Source of the DNA: Sipunculus nudus
Lineage: Eukaryota; Annelida; Sipuncula; Golfingiida; Sipunculidae
Assembly (NCBI GenBank): GCA_026874595.1
Contig: CM049308.1
Coordinates: 11,499,501 to 11,563,500, forward strand
Reading direction: 5' to 3'
Length of the DNA stretch: 64,000 bases
The notes under the pieces were generated by a model, which ran no database searches, was not told the DNA's origin, and saw only the letters and a list, made by a program, of their open reading frames with translations. This document shows positions 50,951-63,085 of this stretch, piece after piece; the stretch's first letter is position 1; every line of letters starts with the position of its first letter. Position numbers and translations under genes: made by a program.

Positions 50951-52614
50951 CTGTAATAATTTTTTTATTATCAAAAAATTTTTTTTTTCCTGTTTGAGAT
51001 TTTATTTTTAATTGGTGGTGCTTAAGAAAAAGTTTCAGTGAAATATAATTATCTGTTGGGCTTGTCCTGTCTTACTGATTATGTTTCATATACCAATCAG
51101 GCTAAGCTTTTCACCAGAAATATGTCATTACTTTTAAATATTTTCAGTATTGTATTCACATGATAAATGATGCATTAATTTGACTGAAATAAACATGTAG
51201 AGAAACCTGTAAAGCTGACAAGGGCGTCACCCATACAAAGTTGTCAGAAAAATTTAATTGAAACACTGAAATCCTCAGTTTTTCATGTAAATATTTCCTT
51301 GGATGTGATAGAGATTCCTAGAAAAAGTGGTAAATTCATAAAATCATATACAAATACCTGTGTAAATCATATTGAAACTGATTATTCATATTTTATAGTC
51401 ATATTTGTCAAATAGGGCCAAGATATGAAGGTTAAGAACCTGTCATTTCATGTGTTGCATGTCCACCTAGTACCTAGCCATCCATAATTGACTCAGTAGA
51501 CATTCAAAATGTAATGACAGGGCCTCATACTTTGATTTGTGAAAGCATTTGAAAGCTGCCATACTGTTACAATGATTATTACCATCCACCACCAGTAATC
51601 TTTATATAACTCCATGAATAAGGAATTCTCTCAAGAGAACCATGAATGACCAAACAAATGCATGAACCCCATCTCCCATGACAACCAATGCCTCCCTAGT
51701 AACCAATAGTCAGCGAGGTAAATCTGCCAATCATGGGATGACTTGCTTGTGAAATAATTCAATTAATACATTCAAGGGAATTTTCATTATTCAATTAAGA
51801 CCAGGAAATCTGTGATAATAACACAATTATTTAATTTATTATTATTTGGTTGACTCAGTATTATGATTGTGCTCATTTATATGAACAAACTCATTTTTGT
51901 ATATGGTAAGTGCCAAGTAAACAAATTATTTACTAACTGGTTTGTTCTGAGAGAAGCCTGTGAAAGGTGACAAGCTGTTCACAAATTAAGAACTGAGACT
52001 TTCATGTAACCAATGAGATTATGATCAATTAAACTTTGTAACTTGTAGGGAATCTGAGGCCTTGACAGAAGAAGACACTTATTTCTTGATTTATAGGTTA
52101 TGGCCTGTAGGTGGGTAGGTGGCGCTGTCTGCTGGATTAGGATGAAGGTAACCATACATTATGAATGATTTCATTATTATTTTTATTGATAATTAATATA
52201 CTAATATACTAAATTAATATATTAGCAATTTACCAATAATTTCGACATGTGGCCTGTGACATCTGAGTTTTAGTGTACATGCAAAATGGCTGCCCCCATA
52301 AGTGGTTTAGAGAAACTGGGATAAATAAGTAAGCCTAACAGGGTTCATTAAGGGCATGCAGATGTGACATGAAAATACTCAAAGGACAGCAACCAGGAGA
52401 GCAACTATCTGTAGAGGAAGTTTGGTAGCAAGTGTATTGGCAAAGTTTAGAGTGGAATAATGCTTTTTTTGGACCATGCCCTAAACCCCAAATTTTAACT
52501 TGAATCACTTTTTTGCCTTTGGACACTGGCAGAGTTTTGAACCAGGGACCTTCTGCTTGGTAGCCTAATGCTTTAAACACTAGGGGGCGCCCTACCCCTG
52601 AAGAGGAGACTTAC
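50895..52614 (-). other. TRIM9: TRIM9 intron (coiled coil to COS box)
   Basis: 1.7 kb, phase 0. It contains the duplicate acceptor near its 3' end and a tRNA-like SINE (52335-52597) near its 5' end. The rest is unremarkable AT-rich sequence. Confidence 0.8.
52335..52597 (-). mobile_element. tRNA-derived SINE, third family, near an exon donor
   Basis: On the - strand the head reads 'ccctagtgtttaaagcatta' (A box) ... 'ggtccctggttcaaaactct' (B box GGTTCAAAAC), then a body ending near 52335. The head starts ~17 bases inside the intron from the coiled-coil exon donor (52614). An 81-codon frame over it is repeat-derived. Confidence 0.65.
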
Positions 52615-52848
52615 CTGTAAGAATGCGGTAGGATCAGCTTCCTTCAGAGCTTCAATACTAAATGACAGCAGTCCTGTTGTCTTCTGAAGGTGAGCTGTAC
52701 AGTGTGCTACTTGTTCTTTAAATGTATGTTTCTTCAGATCGCGTTCTTCTTGTATCCTCTGTAGCAGCTGCTGTTTACGAGCCCGTAATGCCTCGATCAA
52801 AGAATCACACTGGGCAACCACACTGGCCTCAAACTCCATACAGTTATC
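52615..52848 (-). CDS. TRIM9: TRIM9 exon: coiled coil
   Basis: 78 codons, phase 0 at both ends: DNCMEFEASVVAQCDSLIEAL... then RKQQLLQRIQEERDLKKHTF and TTGLLSFSIEALKEADPTAF-LQ. Heptad spacing and the conserved VAQCD-LI-AL and STGL-like blocks match the TRIM9 coiled coil, through which these ligases self-associate. The acceptor is 'acatttaag' (a short pyrimidine tract) and the donor 'ctgcag'-like: 'ttacag|gtaagt'. Confidence 0.94.
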
Positions 52849-53288
52849 CTTAAATGTAACACATGATAATTAAATTAAATGTTACTGAAATCATGACACA
52901 TGACTTATCCCAAGATGCTAGATACTTTAAATAGAGTACCTTTAGGAAAAGTAACAGCTGAAACCATTTCAGTATGATAAATTAGGTAATTAGGTCACCG
53001 TGACCCTGATCCTGTATATAGAAACTAAATTAGAAAAGTGTGACCAAAATCTGTATGTACAGGAAAATTAGGTAATTATGACCTCAATCTTGAAGTTAAC
53101 AAACTAGTTCATTGTGACTTTAATCTAAACTAAGAAAGGAATAAAAGATCTGTATTGATCAAATGATGAAAATGCAGTTTTTCTTCCATAACTGTACACT
53201 GATTTCTAGATTCATTATTATCGAATGTATTTATAACTGTTAATGAAGTATTTCTAGAAATGGTGTGGATTCCAGACAAAATGTTTAC
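52849..53288 (-). other. TRIM9: TRIM9 intron
   Basis: 440 bases, phase 0. Nothing recognised apart from AT-rich sequence. Confidence 0.85.
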
Positions 53289-53384
53289 CTGAACTCGATC
53301 TGCCATGTGCTTGAGACGTTGAATAAACTCAGTGCCTGCACGAGCTTTCTCTGACATAGCCTGTAGTAACTGTGACAGTTCCGT
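53289..53384 (-). CDS. TRIM9: TRIM9 exon: start of coiled coil after B-box 2
   Basis: 32 codons, phase 0 both ends: TELSQLLQAMSEKARAGTEF... HMADRVQ|. This matches the LSQAL-GLSDKAKEA-EF-like segment that begins the TRIM9 coiled coil directly after B-box 2. The acceptor is 'ctttttttacag' and the donor 'cag|gtaaac'. It is the most upstream TRIM9 exon I can see; RING, B-box 1 and B-box 2 are missing from the window. Confidence 0.92.
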
Positions 53385-53577
53385 CTGTAAAAAAAAGACT
53401 GCTTATATATTGAGGTGACATGACAATAAGCTCAATTTTTACATAGTTGGATATGATATACATCAATACAGATATGTGAAGAATAATGTAAAATAAAGGT
53501 AGTGTTTTGACCCATGGGTCATGACACTCAGCTCTCCCTTAATATATGTATCTACATAGCCAATTAATGTATAAACA

Positions 53578-53762
53578 CAGTAAATCCTGTGTTATTGGAC
53601 CACCCATGGGACTAGCCAAAAGTGGTCTTAAATAATTCACAGGTAGTCTTATTAAACAGGTCAGTTATAACAAATGTAAATGCTTTCTGTTCACTCAAGG
53701 GTGGTCTTAATAGATAGGTGGTCTTATAAGATAGGTGGTCCTTTCAAACAGGTTCCACTTTA
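53578..53762. mobile_element. ~185-bp TIR mini-element
   Basis: The left end CAGTAAATCCTGTGTTATTG + GACCACC and the reverse complement of the right end (AAGTGGAACCTGTTTGAAAG + GACCACC) align with about 19 of 27 matches. Internal 'ggtggtctta' repeats are present. It is related in pattern to the elements at 39454 and 57370. No coding capacity. Confidence 0.6.
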
Positions 53763-54104
53763 TAAGTTATAAGATACACAAAAGACAGGTATGGACAAAC
53801 CAATTAAACCGGGCCATCATCATGAGCTAGTACCCCTGAGGCTGAACACAACAAATTTTTACAATAAAACTGTCGAGAACAAGCAAATTCCTGGAATTTA
53901 AGTCCTCCGCTTCTGCCTCTTGTTGTCTTTCATGGTTACCTGGTCAATATTTTTCAGTTTTTATGTTTGCCTGAAGATATCTCAATATATCATAGTGGCT
54001 GTGTTTAGTTTTTATGGTGCCCTGAAGATGTCTCCTCATGTCATAATTTTGGTTGTGAAATAGGAACAAAATTAAATATTTTTATTTTGGAGCTTGTGAG
54101 AATA

Positions 54105-54315
54105 AATTTTCAGACAGACACTCCAAAACCAATCCCAACCAAGGTATGCAAGAGAGCAATCACTGACCGAAATTTGAATGAAATCGGATAATATTTAGGA
54201 ACGTTATTGTACAGAAACAATAACCTGATGGACAGATCGACAGACAGAGGGACAGACAGAGGGACAGCTAGACAGTCTGACAAACCCAAATCAATGTCCC
54301 CCATTCCGGGATGCG
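54105..54315. repeat. Dispersed repeat with 'gacagacagagggacag' run
   Basis: 'cggataatatttaggaacgt' is followed by a run of gacagatcgacagacagagg units and 'aaatcaatgtcccccattcc'. It looks like a non-autonomous mollusc repeat similar in style to the ggacgg families. The class is unknown. Confidence 0.5.
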
Positions 54316-56082
54316 AGGGACAATAAATTCAGTTGATGAAGATGAGGATGTTTTTACTCAATTTCTGGAGAAGCAATGAACTTTGGTAATATTACGGAAA
54401 CACTAAATCATTTCAAACCCCTCATTTAGGAAGGAAGACTGCAAATTAGCCGACTCGACAAAAAGTGTAGATCTATTTTAACTGTTAACTGCCATGAACC
54501 AAGTGAATAAATGAGGTGGAAAATGACTCGACGGAGCATGTTTATTTGCTGTTAATGACATTATCCATGGCTAAACATATTAGGTGTTACATATGCGTCA
54601 TGTCTAATTTCTGAATTCAATAACTTATCTACCTCACCATAGATGGCAGCACATTTTTTGTACCACTCTGAGCAGTTACGATGTCAGTACTACCTCAATT
54701 AACCTTTCCAGTTAGCTTGTTTGTTTTCCTCGCTTTGAAGCGGTGTAAAAACCATGGCATCTGATCCCCTATTGATTGGACAAACCACTGCATATTTCAG
54801 GAACTGTTTTGGACATTTCCATTAGGCAGAGTTCTTTTTTTTTAACCAGAAATCGTCATTTACCACAAGTTCGCGCAAAAGCTGGCATTGAATATTCTAT
54901 ATCTGTCGCAAAAACATGGAATAAACCAATAACTGTCCAATTGTTTGAGGCAGAACCGGACAAAACTGTTAATCACTTGTCCCTTGGGAGACTAGCTGAA
55001 CAGGGACAATACCCCAAACACATTTTCCGACCATGAGTTTGGAATATAATCGACAGTCTTGCATCCATCAAAGAAGGAGTCTGTTTTTTGTCTTTTGTTT
55101 TCTCTTTCATTACCAGATGGGATAACATTAAGTAAAAAAAAACAATTAAATCACGACTAGAAATTATGCACAACTGCTACGATGAGCAATTAATTTACAT
55201 CATCGAGAGTAAATAATATCAAACAAATTATACAAATACACTGGGGTAACTGATCCTTCAAGAGGCACTCATATTTACCAACTGGATTCATTCTGATCAA
55301 GTATTCAGCATATTGGTATCAGTTTTTCCAAAGCACAAATCAACCATTGACCGACATCGTGTATACTTCACAGGAGAATTCTCTCATAACACCAGGCTCA
55401 TCTAACACCCACAATGCATCAGTAAACCATATAATGGGAACTGTTTGCTATACTTAGCAAGCTTTTAGCTGGGTAGACTTCTGCCCTGATTTCATCCGTG
55501 TTAATTGCATGGAGAGTTTTACAACTCCCAAAGTAAATAAACAAGAAAGGTGTGCTTCATTGATATACAATCATGATGGCAAGGAATGGGAAATCGATAA
55601 ACCTGGTCAGGCAAAAAAATGAAAAATTGCTGCCAAGAGAGAGAGTTTATTCTGCGGGAGATATTTAGTTGTCATGGCCACTGTCACTGTCTGCGTCTGT
55701 GACCCAGACTGATTTGTTTCCATTCAAACTGTTAATTAAACTGAATTGTAGCTAACAGAACATGATTGCAGTCTGAAAGAATAATGGAACCAATAGGTCT
55801 TTAGGCATTTACTACTGGTAGATATTGCATGCTAATATGCAAATTTTAAGTCATCTCATTTGAATGTTATTTATCTTCACGTTATGTCCAGATTTAAAAT
55901 GCTGAGAAAACAAGATAACGTGTAAGTGAGTCACATCAATTCTAGTTAAAGAAAAAGGACACAATTTCAGTTCAAATTAAAATTAATTAGTAGGCAATTA
56001 TGATTAAATCAATTTAAAACATGCTCACTAGCATATTATTTATATTCTGTTTCTTTTTCTTTCATAGTTAAATTAATTTAAG

Positions 56083-56410
56083 TCTGACCAAAAACAACAG
56101 GTTCTGGGTGTTATTTATTATAAATATTACTTAAGTCATCTAATTTGCATATGATAAGTATTCAGATTGTCCAAATTTGAAGTACTGATGATCACTGATC
56201 AGGTATAAGTAAACTCATGCCCTCTGAATCCAGTCTGAGAAGAAGCAACGGGTTTTGGGTGATAATACTAGTCATCTAATTTGCATATATTGAATATTCA
56301 GATTATATCCATTATATAGTTGGAGTGTTAATGATCAAGGACCAGATGTGTGTGAACTCATCTTCATCAAATTAGGTCTGAGAAGAAGCAACAGGTTCTG
56401 GGTGTTAATA
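56083..56410. repeat. Three ~145-bp tandem units with ATTTGCAT octamers
   Basis: 'aacaggttctgggtgttat', 'aacgggttttgggtgataat' and 'aacaggttctgggtgttaat' start near 56096, 56247 and 56389. Between them are 'tcatctaatttgcatat' at about 56139 and 56273 and 'gtctgagaagaagcaac' twice. Confidence 0.75.
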
Positions 56411-57369
56411 TTACATTAAACTACCCAGGCTGCTTCCTGGTAATTCACTCCAGTACTGTACAGGAGCTGAGCAGACATGTAGTAAAACCCCAGCTGCTCC
56501 ATTCTTACAGTACAAGCACCATCAATGCAAGTGCTGCACCAGCACAGCTTCTTTCTGATAGGTGCTGCAGTAGAATCAGACAGACATAAGCCAGGTGTGG
56601 ATGGCATTTCATCTATCATCTCAATCCTTACTTAAACCAGGTGCTTTAATTACATCCCAGGTAAAGGGAGTACATGCCACCAGTAAAACCGTCTCCTACC
56701 ACCATAAAACGGTCATTATTCCAGCTGTATAGCCACCTGACTGTAACAGCTGAGGTGATAGGGGCATACTGTATGTATACAATACATATGTCACTGTTTT
56801 ACTGTTGTCTCTGTCATCTTCTGGTGGCTGGAAAACTGAGCAAGAAATTACTTATATTAAAGGTAGCTATTCACATACCTTTTCTGTAAAATTTATGAGA
56901 TATCTGGCTCACTCAGTGTACATAATAATTAATATTTGTTAAGAAAAGTTCTTATAAGGCCTCTGTGACGGATGTATGAGCTTGTTTATATCTACAATTT
57001 GTTAGTAAACACAGCAATGTTGACAAAGAGAAAAGCCATGTAACATAAGGTGGTTGGTTGCAGGTGTGCCGAAGTTGACAGGTCACTAGTTGTAAAACCC
57101 CCTTTGCAAAACTCAGGTTTGTCAGATTCACCACCAAATGCCTGTGTTGAACGTGTTTTCATTATATTGATGGGCCCCCCATCTGTTATAAACATGTGGA
57201 TATAAACAAAACAAACGGCTTGCGTGCAGTGGGTCAGCATTTTTGTAACCTGTTTTTATTAAACAGATTAAAGGATTATATTTAGTTAATAGACCTCATA
57301 TATAGGAATAGGTCCCTTTAATATCTGAAACAGTATATATATACTAATAATAACAGTATCTGAATATAA

Positions 57370-57471
57370 CAGTGAAACCCCACAATTAGTTAAGACCACC
57401 TTGAGGACTGAGTGGATATAATATGGAGGTGGTTGTATTTGTTGGCTGGTTGTAAGGTGGGGTTCCACTGT
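57370..57471. mobile_element. ~102-bp TIR mini-element
   Basis: CAGTGAAACCCCAC at the left and GTGGGGTTCCACTG at the right are near-perfect inverted repeats (one mismatch), with inner 'agaccacc' and 'ggtggttg'. No clear target duplication. Confidence 0.65.
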
Positions 57472-60101
57472 GCTAGTTTATCATGGTGAATTGATGAGCT
57501 GTACTTGCAGTGTGTTAAAGCGACTTTAAGTAGATCCAGTAACAAGCATGATCATCTCCATCAGCAGATGACTTGGTGTCCTTTATCCATCTCATTTTTT
57601 GTTATGTCTGATCATATTTTGCAGCACTGATTACTGCTGCCCTTTCTGTTATTGTGAAACAGTACCAAGAAAAACATGGATGGCAAACATATGTGAACAT
57701 AACTAAAGACATGGAGAAAACCCCAAGTAATTACAAAACTAAAACATACTCTGTATATAATTTTTTTTTTAAAATCATATTATTCGAGAACATTATAATA
57801 AATACAGAACATTAAGCTGATACTAAAAATCCTTTAGCATCAAATATTATTTATATTCTTTATGTTATATTCTTCTTATTCTAGAAATAAAATTACTTGG
57901 TGTTTTACATCATGGGTTTAAATGATATTTTAATGATAAAAAAAGTTAAAAGCAAAGCCTCTGGTTTATTATCAGTGGTATACCTAATGAAACACATTAA
58001 ATCAATGATACTCTGTTCTATATTAGATGGTATGCACTTTCTTAATTTATCCCATTTGATCTATGATTCTCATTATAAGCCTATGCAGATTTATAGTTCA
58101 TTGGAACGGTGAAATTATGGGTTTCTGCCTCACAAGCCATCTTCCTTTCACTTAAAATCTAATATAATACACAAAGCAAAAAGTATTATCAGTAATGAAA
58201 CTCTAATCAATAACTTCAGCAGCACGTCTGCAAGGACGATATGTATAGTCTGGTCTCTGCTCATAAACTACTGATCCTTCTTAAATGAACTAATATTGGC
58301 AACAGTGAGATATTCCATTAAATGTTATTTGACCTTTTATAAACCAGTAAGATACTTAAAATGATAACCCAAGAAAGTTGATTTATTCAAAGTAAATTTT
58401 AAATCACAATAAGTATACGAACCTATGAGTGAAATCTAAAATGGGTGATCATTATAACAACTATGACAACCATGGTAATCTGATTTACTGAGAGTTACAA
58501 ATATTGCAGCACATATTTCAAAGAATAAACCTTCAGTTCAAGAATATCAATGATTCAGCCATGAAATTATTTATTATAAGAACTATACAGAAAGCTGGTT
58601 TAGCGATGTCTAGGATTCGAACAGCCTTAATATCATGTCTATGGCATGGACCATCTTTAACCTTTCTTCCACATTTGTACTCCAGCTTATATAAAACATA
58701 TATGTAACAAGATGAAGATGCTGAATGGAAGATATACATATCAGGTGACTCCAGTGGTACTGGGGATGGTAGGTGTGGCAGATGTAGTGTTCAGCAGCGT
58801 TAGTCGCCGTGACAACAGCTACCTTAATCCAGCACACAAACACCAGACTTCCACCAGACATTACTTGTCTACTGTTCAAGTCCTGCGCAGATAATATCCA
58901 AAGAGACAGAAAAAAATGGCCCGCCACTGATGACCCTAACAATGTTACAACACAGGATGAACCAATCAAACATATATCATAAGATGTGTCTCGCACCCAA
59001 AAGGCCCAAATTTATATGCTTTTAATGTTCCACCACATGAGTTTCAAAACAAATTTGTGTTGGTGGCCTGGGTTAAAAATGTTGGACAACTTGAGACACA
59101 ATATGAGACCTGAATATAAATGAAATATTTGTTATGTAAATGAAAGGGATGAAGTATAGGTTTAATTATACACATGTATGTATATGTCAAAAGTTTTCAA
59201 TGGCATCCAATCAAATTCTCTCATACCCTTCCTTCAAACCTTCTGTCTGCAAATGAGAGACCCTAGACAACTCCCCCCCCCAACCCAGTCATGTTTATTT
59301 TAGTATATTACTTTATCCCTGGGTGTAAACCCTTTTTAATTGTTCAAAACATTTAATCTCTTGCAAATTATCTTGTTTTTGCATTCATATCACTTAATTC
59401 ATATTCTAATACAGCTGGATTTTAGAAGTAAATCAGCTAATAATTACATAATATTGATATATTAGGAAACCTATCATTAATAAGGTGAACATAATTAAGA
59501 AGCAATACAGCCTGGTCAGCTTGTCTAAGGAACAATATTAGAAGATCTCCACTAGCTTGCAACTGCCATGCAGCCTGAGAGGGGATTCTATTGCAAGAAA
59601 GCTGAAGGTCTTTTTTAGGTATGTTTATGACCTTGGCTCACAGGACTTAACTTCTTTAGCCACTGGACTTGTACAGCTAAACAGGCATCAAAGTGTTAAA
59701 CCTGACAAGGGTTAAACAAGTTCCTTGCTAAGACAACAAAATCAGGATACTTGAAATCTTGATTGCTTTGTTTTGACATAAAGCAAAATCTGTGGCTCTC
59801 CATTAAGCTCTCTGATAAAAGATCCGGAAAAAGTCCAATTGTAGAGTCATTAATCTTGATTCAATGACTGGCTGGAAAATGCATGGGACATGAAAACCTG
59901 CAAGAACTTGTAAAAACGTTACATCTGCTATCTGTTTAGAGGTTAGAAAGTGATCTCTTTGGAGGCTAGGCAGATGGTCCTGTACACCTGTACTGGCAGG
60001 TGAGGGACTGGTTTATCCTTCCTATTTTATGCTGCACCTGTAAATTATTTTTATCTTTAACACATTAATAAGTCAAGATCACCAAGGATGTATGAGAAAG
60101 A

Positions 60102-60129
60102 TTTTTTTTTTTTTGGGGGGGGGGGGGGG
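60102..60129. repeat. T13G15 homopolymer junction
   Basis: Thirteen T directly followed by fifteen G. Exact lengths are doubtful in any assembly. Confidence 0.9.
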
Positions 60130-61499
60130 TATCCTGTAATTTGTCTTTCCCAAGGAATTATAAAATATGTCTCCTTTGAAAGTGGTTATGATAAAGCAGG
60201 CTACCTCATTACTGGTGGTTTTTTTTTCATGAAAGCAATCAATATATAGATTTTTTACCAAATACATTTGTCAAAACCAAACTTCATTATCATTCTTTGC
60301 TGTTTAAGGTATATTTATTTACTGAAAGGGAACATTCATTGATTAAAACTTTTTTTTAATAAATTTTAAAAAGTTAAAATGATAAAATCTTTACAAGAAA
60401 TATATATATACATTTCAACAGAGCTACTTCCATGATATTTAATAACAATTAACTGCCACTTTGCATTGAGTATTTTATTCTGCCTTAGTGAAGAAGTATG
60501 CCCTTATTGCATAAATGATCTCAGGTTAAATCCCAGGAGGTTATTTGGTTACAGATTTCCTTTTTAAACTATCCATACCACAAATCTGGATGTCAAGCTC
60601 CTGAGGAGGTGTTTTCACTCAGCTTAATGCCTTCTAGTTTCTTTATGTAATAGTCAACAATTTCAGTATCATTTTTTTATAGCCATGCTATAAAATTGGG
60701 ATCTAGGGTAAGTTGTTTGTATGTCAATTTTCTGGTTCATAAAAGGTAAATTGTTCTAGCTTATTTAACACTGGCATTGTGAATACTTACCAGTCCTCTT
60801 TCAAAATAATAAAGGTGTGGTCTATCATGAACATGCAGAGTATCAATAATTTTCTCGATTAATTAATCACACGAATATACCTAATTTAATTATTATATTC
60901 TATGTATACAGGTTTTCTTTATTGTTATGTATCTTATGGTGGTAATTTAAGAACAAATAGGTGAATGGTCCCTATCAGACAAAAGGGCTCCTCATGCTCA
61001 AACTTTTTTTTGTAGATAAAACCAAACTCTAGATAATACAACTGTATTTCTTTTGATAATCCAATTCTTGCAATTTAGAATGTACATCATCATCTGTATA
61101 TAACCATCTATCAACCAGCTACCGTTCAATCAAAAGCATGTAACATTAATTATCATCTCCATCTACAGTCAAAATGATCTCTAATATAATTCTCAGATGA
61201 TGCCAACAAAAAAATCAGAACTTGTACAGAATCCAGGGTTTGTATGGTGGGGTGATAGAGCTTTTTAATGTCAGTATATTAATCAGATTCTGAATGCTTT
61301 GATGAATTCAGATCTTGGATTCTGTGTTAAGGATTTTATATTCAAAGGGTTTTCCCTGGCCTGGAGGTAAACCTTAACATCACAAATATTAATTATAAAG
61401 GTGTAGTGTATACCTTTCTCAAATAATCTGGTCCACATGGAAGTCAGGCAGACAGAAGAACACAGGGGATCACTGAGTCATGTTAGGGTTATGATGAGA

Positions 61500-62200
61500 G
61501 TTCACTTCAACAGGTTTAAAGGGTTTAAACCACACAGAAAACCCCTAGAGTGATTAGAACACAAAAAACAGTATAAACATACTTTAAAGAGTCTGCATGG
61601 CTTAGCTCCAGGGGTTTTAAAAATGGAACATCTAAGTACTGCGGAAAAAGACAATAAACACAGTGTATAAAACATTCCCTAAAGTATTATAATCTTCACC
61701 TCAGGGGGGTTTAAAGTTTGGAAACATGAATCTTTCCTGAATAAACCGGTCTCTTAAGCAGATGAGTCACATATACTACCAGTGTAAACCTTTGTTTAAG
61801 GGTTAATTTTAGTATCAAAGGTTCTAAAGGTTATAGCACACATATAAACTCCAAGAATAATCAGATTTTTACCAAAGACCAGGAATATTAAATCAACAGT
61901 ATAAATCCTTCATTTACTGGTTAATCTTGGCACTATGTCTTGTCACATATATTTGTTTAACTGGATCAATAATCTGTTAGACCAGGGAACAGACTACAAT
62001 TGTATGTGAATAAGTGAACCCTTGAGTCAATACAAATCATTCACTGAAGGTTAGTATCGACATTAGGAGTTTTAAAGGTATTAAAACACACATATACCTC
62101 TCTACAGGATTACCTGGCTTCAGCAAAACCAAGGAACATACAAGGTTTAAACATACAAATCAATATTGTAAGGTTTGTTTTAACATGAGGAGTAAAAACA
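61500..62200. repeat. Degenerate tandem region, units ~200-250 bp
   Basis: Variants of 'aggttttaaaggttataaca' + 'cacatataaac' occur near 61511, 61821 and 62069, with 'cagtataaac' and 'ccaaagaccaggaata' style strings between them. An old, eroded array; no gene. Confidence 0.45.
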
Positions 62201-62675
62201 TGTATCATTCCTATAAATCTACTGATGTCTAGTCAGACAAGACAATTTAAATATAAAATGAAAAAAAGTTATGTTTAGATTTAAAATGAAGAGAGATAGA
62301 CCTTTATAAAAATATCAGAAAGCTCAAGAACATTTATCTTTCTTTTTTAATTTTATTTTCAAACATATTTACCTGGGATAACCTAGCTAGCTCAGTATAA
62401 CCTGCAATAAAAATGTATCATACTGCCTGAATATAACACAAAGTTATACGGCATACCCAGGATATGACAGTATTAATGCAATTAAGAATATCGGTAAAGT
62501 AATTAACATTATGACCAAAAACTGATACATAAGCACATCTATAATAACAAAATGGTCCTCTACATCAAGTATTTTCAATCCTCACTACCTGTGACTTTAA
62601 AGTAAGATGTTTTAGATATCATAGTTAAGGGCCAAGATATCTGGGAATATAAAGTAACAAGTAACTGTATCAACT

Positions 62676-63085
62676 TTTTTTTAAAATATTTTTTGTTGGA
62701 GGTAACAGCCTCCATTTTTTTTAATGCAAGCTTAACTCTAAGTATATGTACTTCTGCAGAATTCCATTCCAGTTTTAGACTACATAACAGGGCAGTAGCA
62801 CACGCTTTGTCTCATTTTATATCCTGGTGTTAACCAAGCCTGGTGACTACTGCACCTAGGTGTGAAGTCAACCCCATTGCTGGATCATAACCCAGAGGAA
62901 CCCCTGAAAGGCACACTTGTTTGTGAGTGACACATGGCCATTGGGCATTGCCTTCCCATTAAGCTTGCAGAGCACTCACCCTGGGTTGGGGCCAACTATG
63001 AAATATCTCAACACATTCAAACTCACAATCTCCTGGTTTTTAGTCCTGTGCTCTACCCCAAGCTACAGAAACTGGAAACTGTTTG
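62676..63085 (-). mobile_element. tRNA-derived SINE, long copy 6
   Basis: The body matches copies 1 and 5 ('gtggaggt'-like left end, 'ttctgcagaattccattcca', 'caaccccattgctggatcat', 'cttgtttgtgagtgacacat'). The tRNA-like head near 63000-63080 is eroded. Same strand as all other copies. Confidence 0.75.

Noticed and set aside
56416-56619. 67-codon Cys-containing frame on the - strand as a possible TRIM9 B-box exon
   Set aside because: Cysteine and histidine spacing does not fit RING or B-box zinc ligands, and there are no matching phase-0 splice sites.
58610-58996. 128-codon - strand frame upstream of the TRIM9 exons
   Set aside because: No recognisable domain or homology; not bounded by splice sites that fit the TRIM9 frame.
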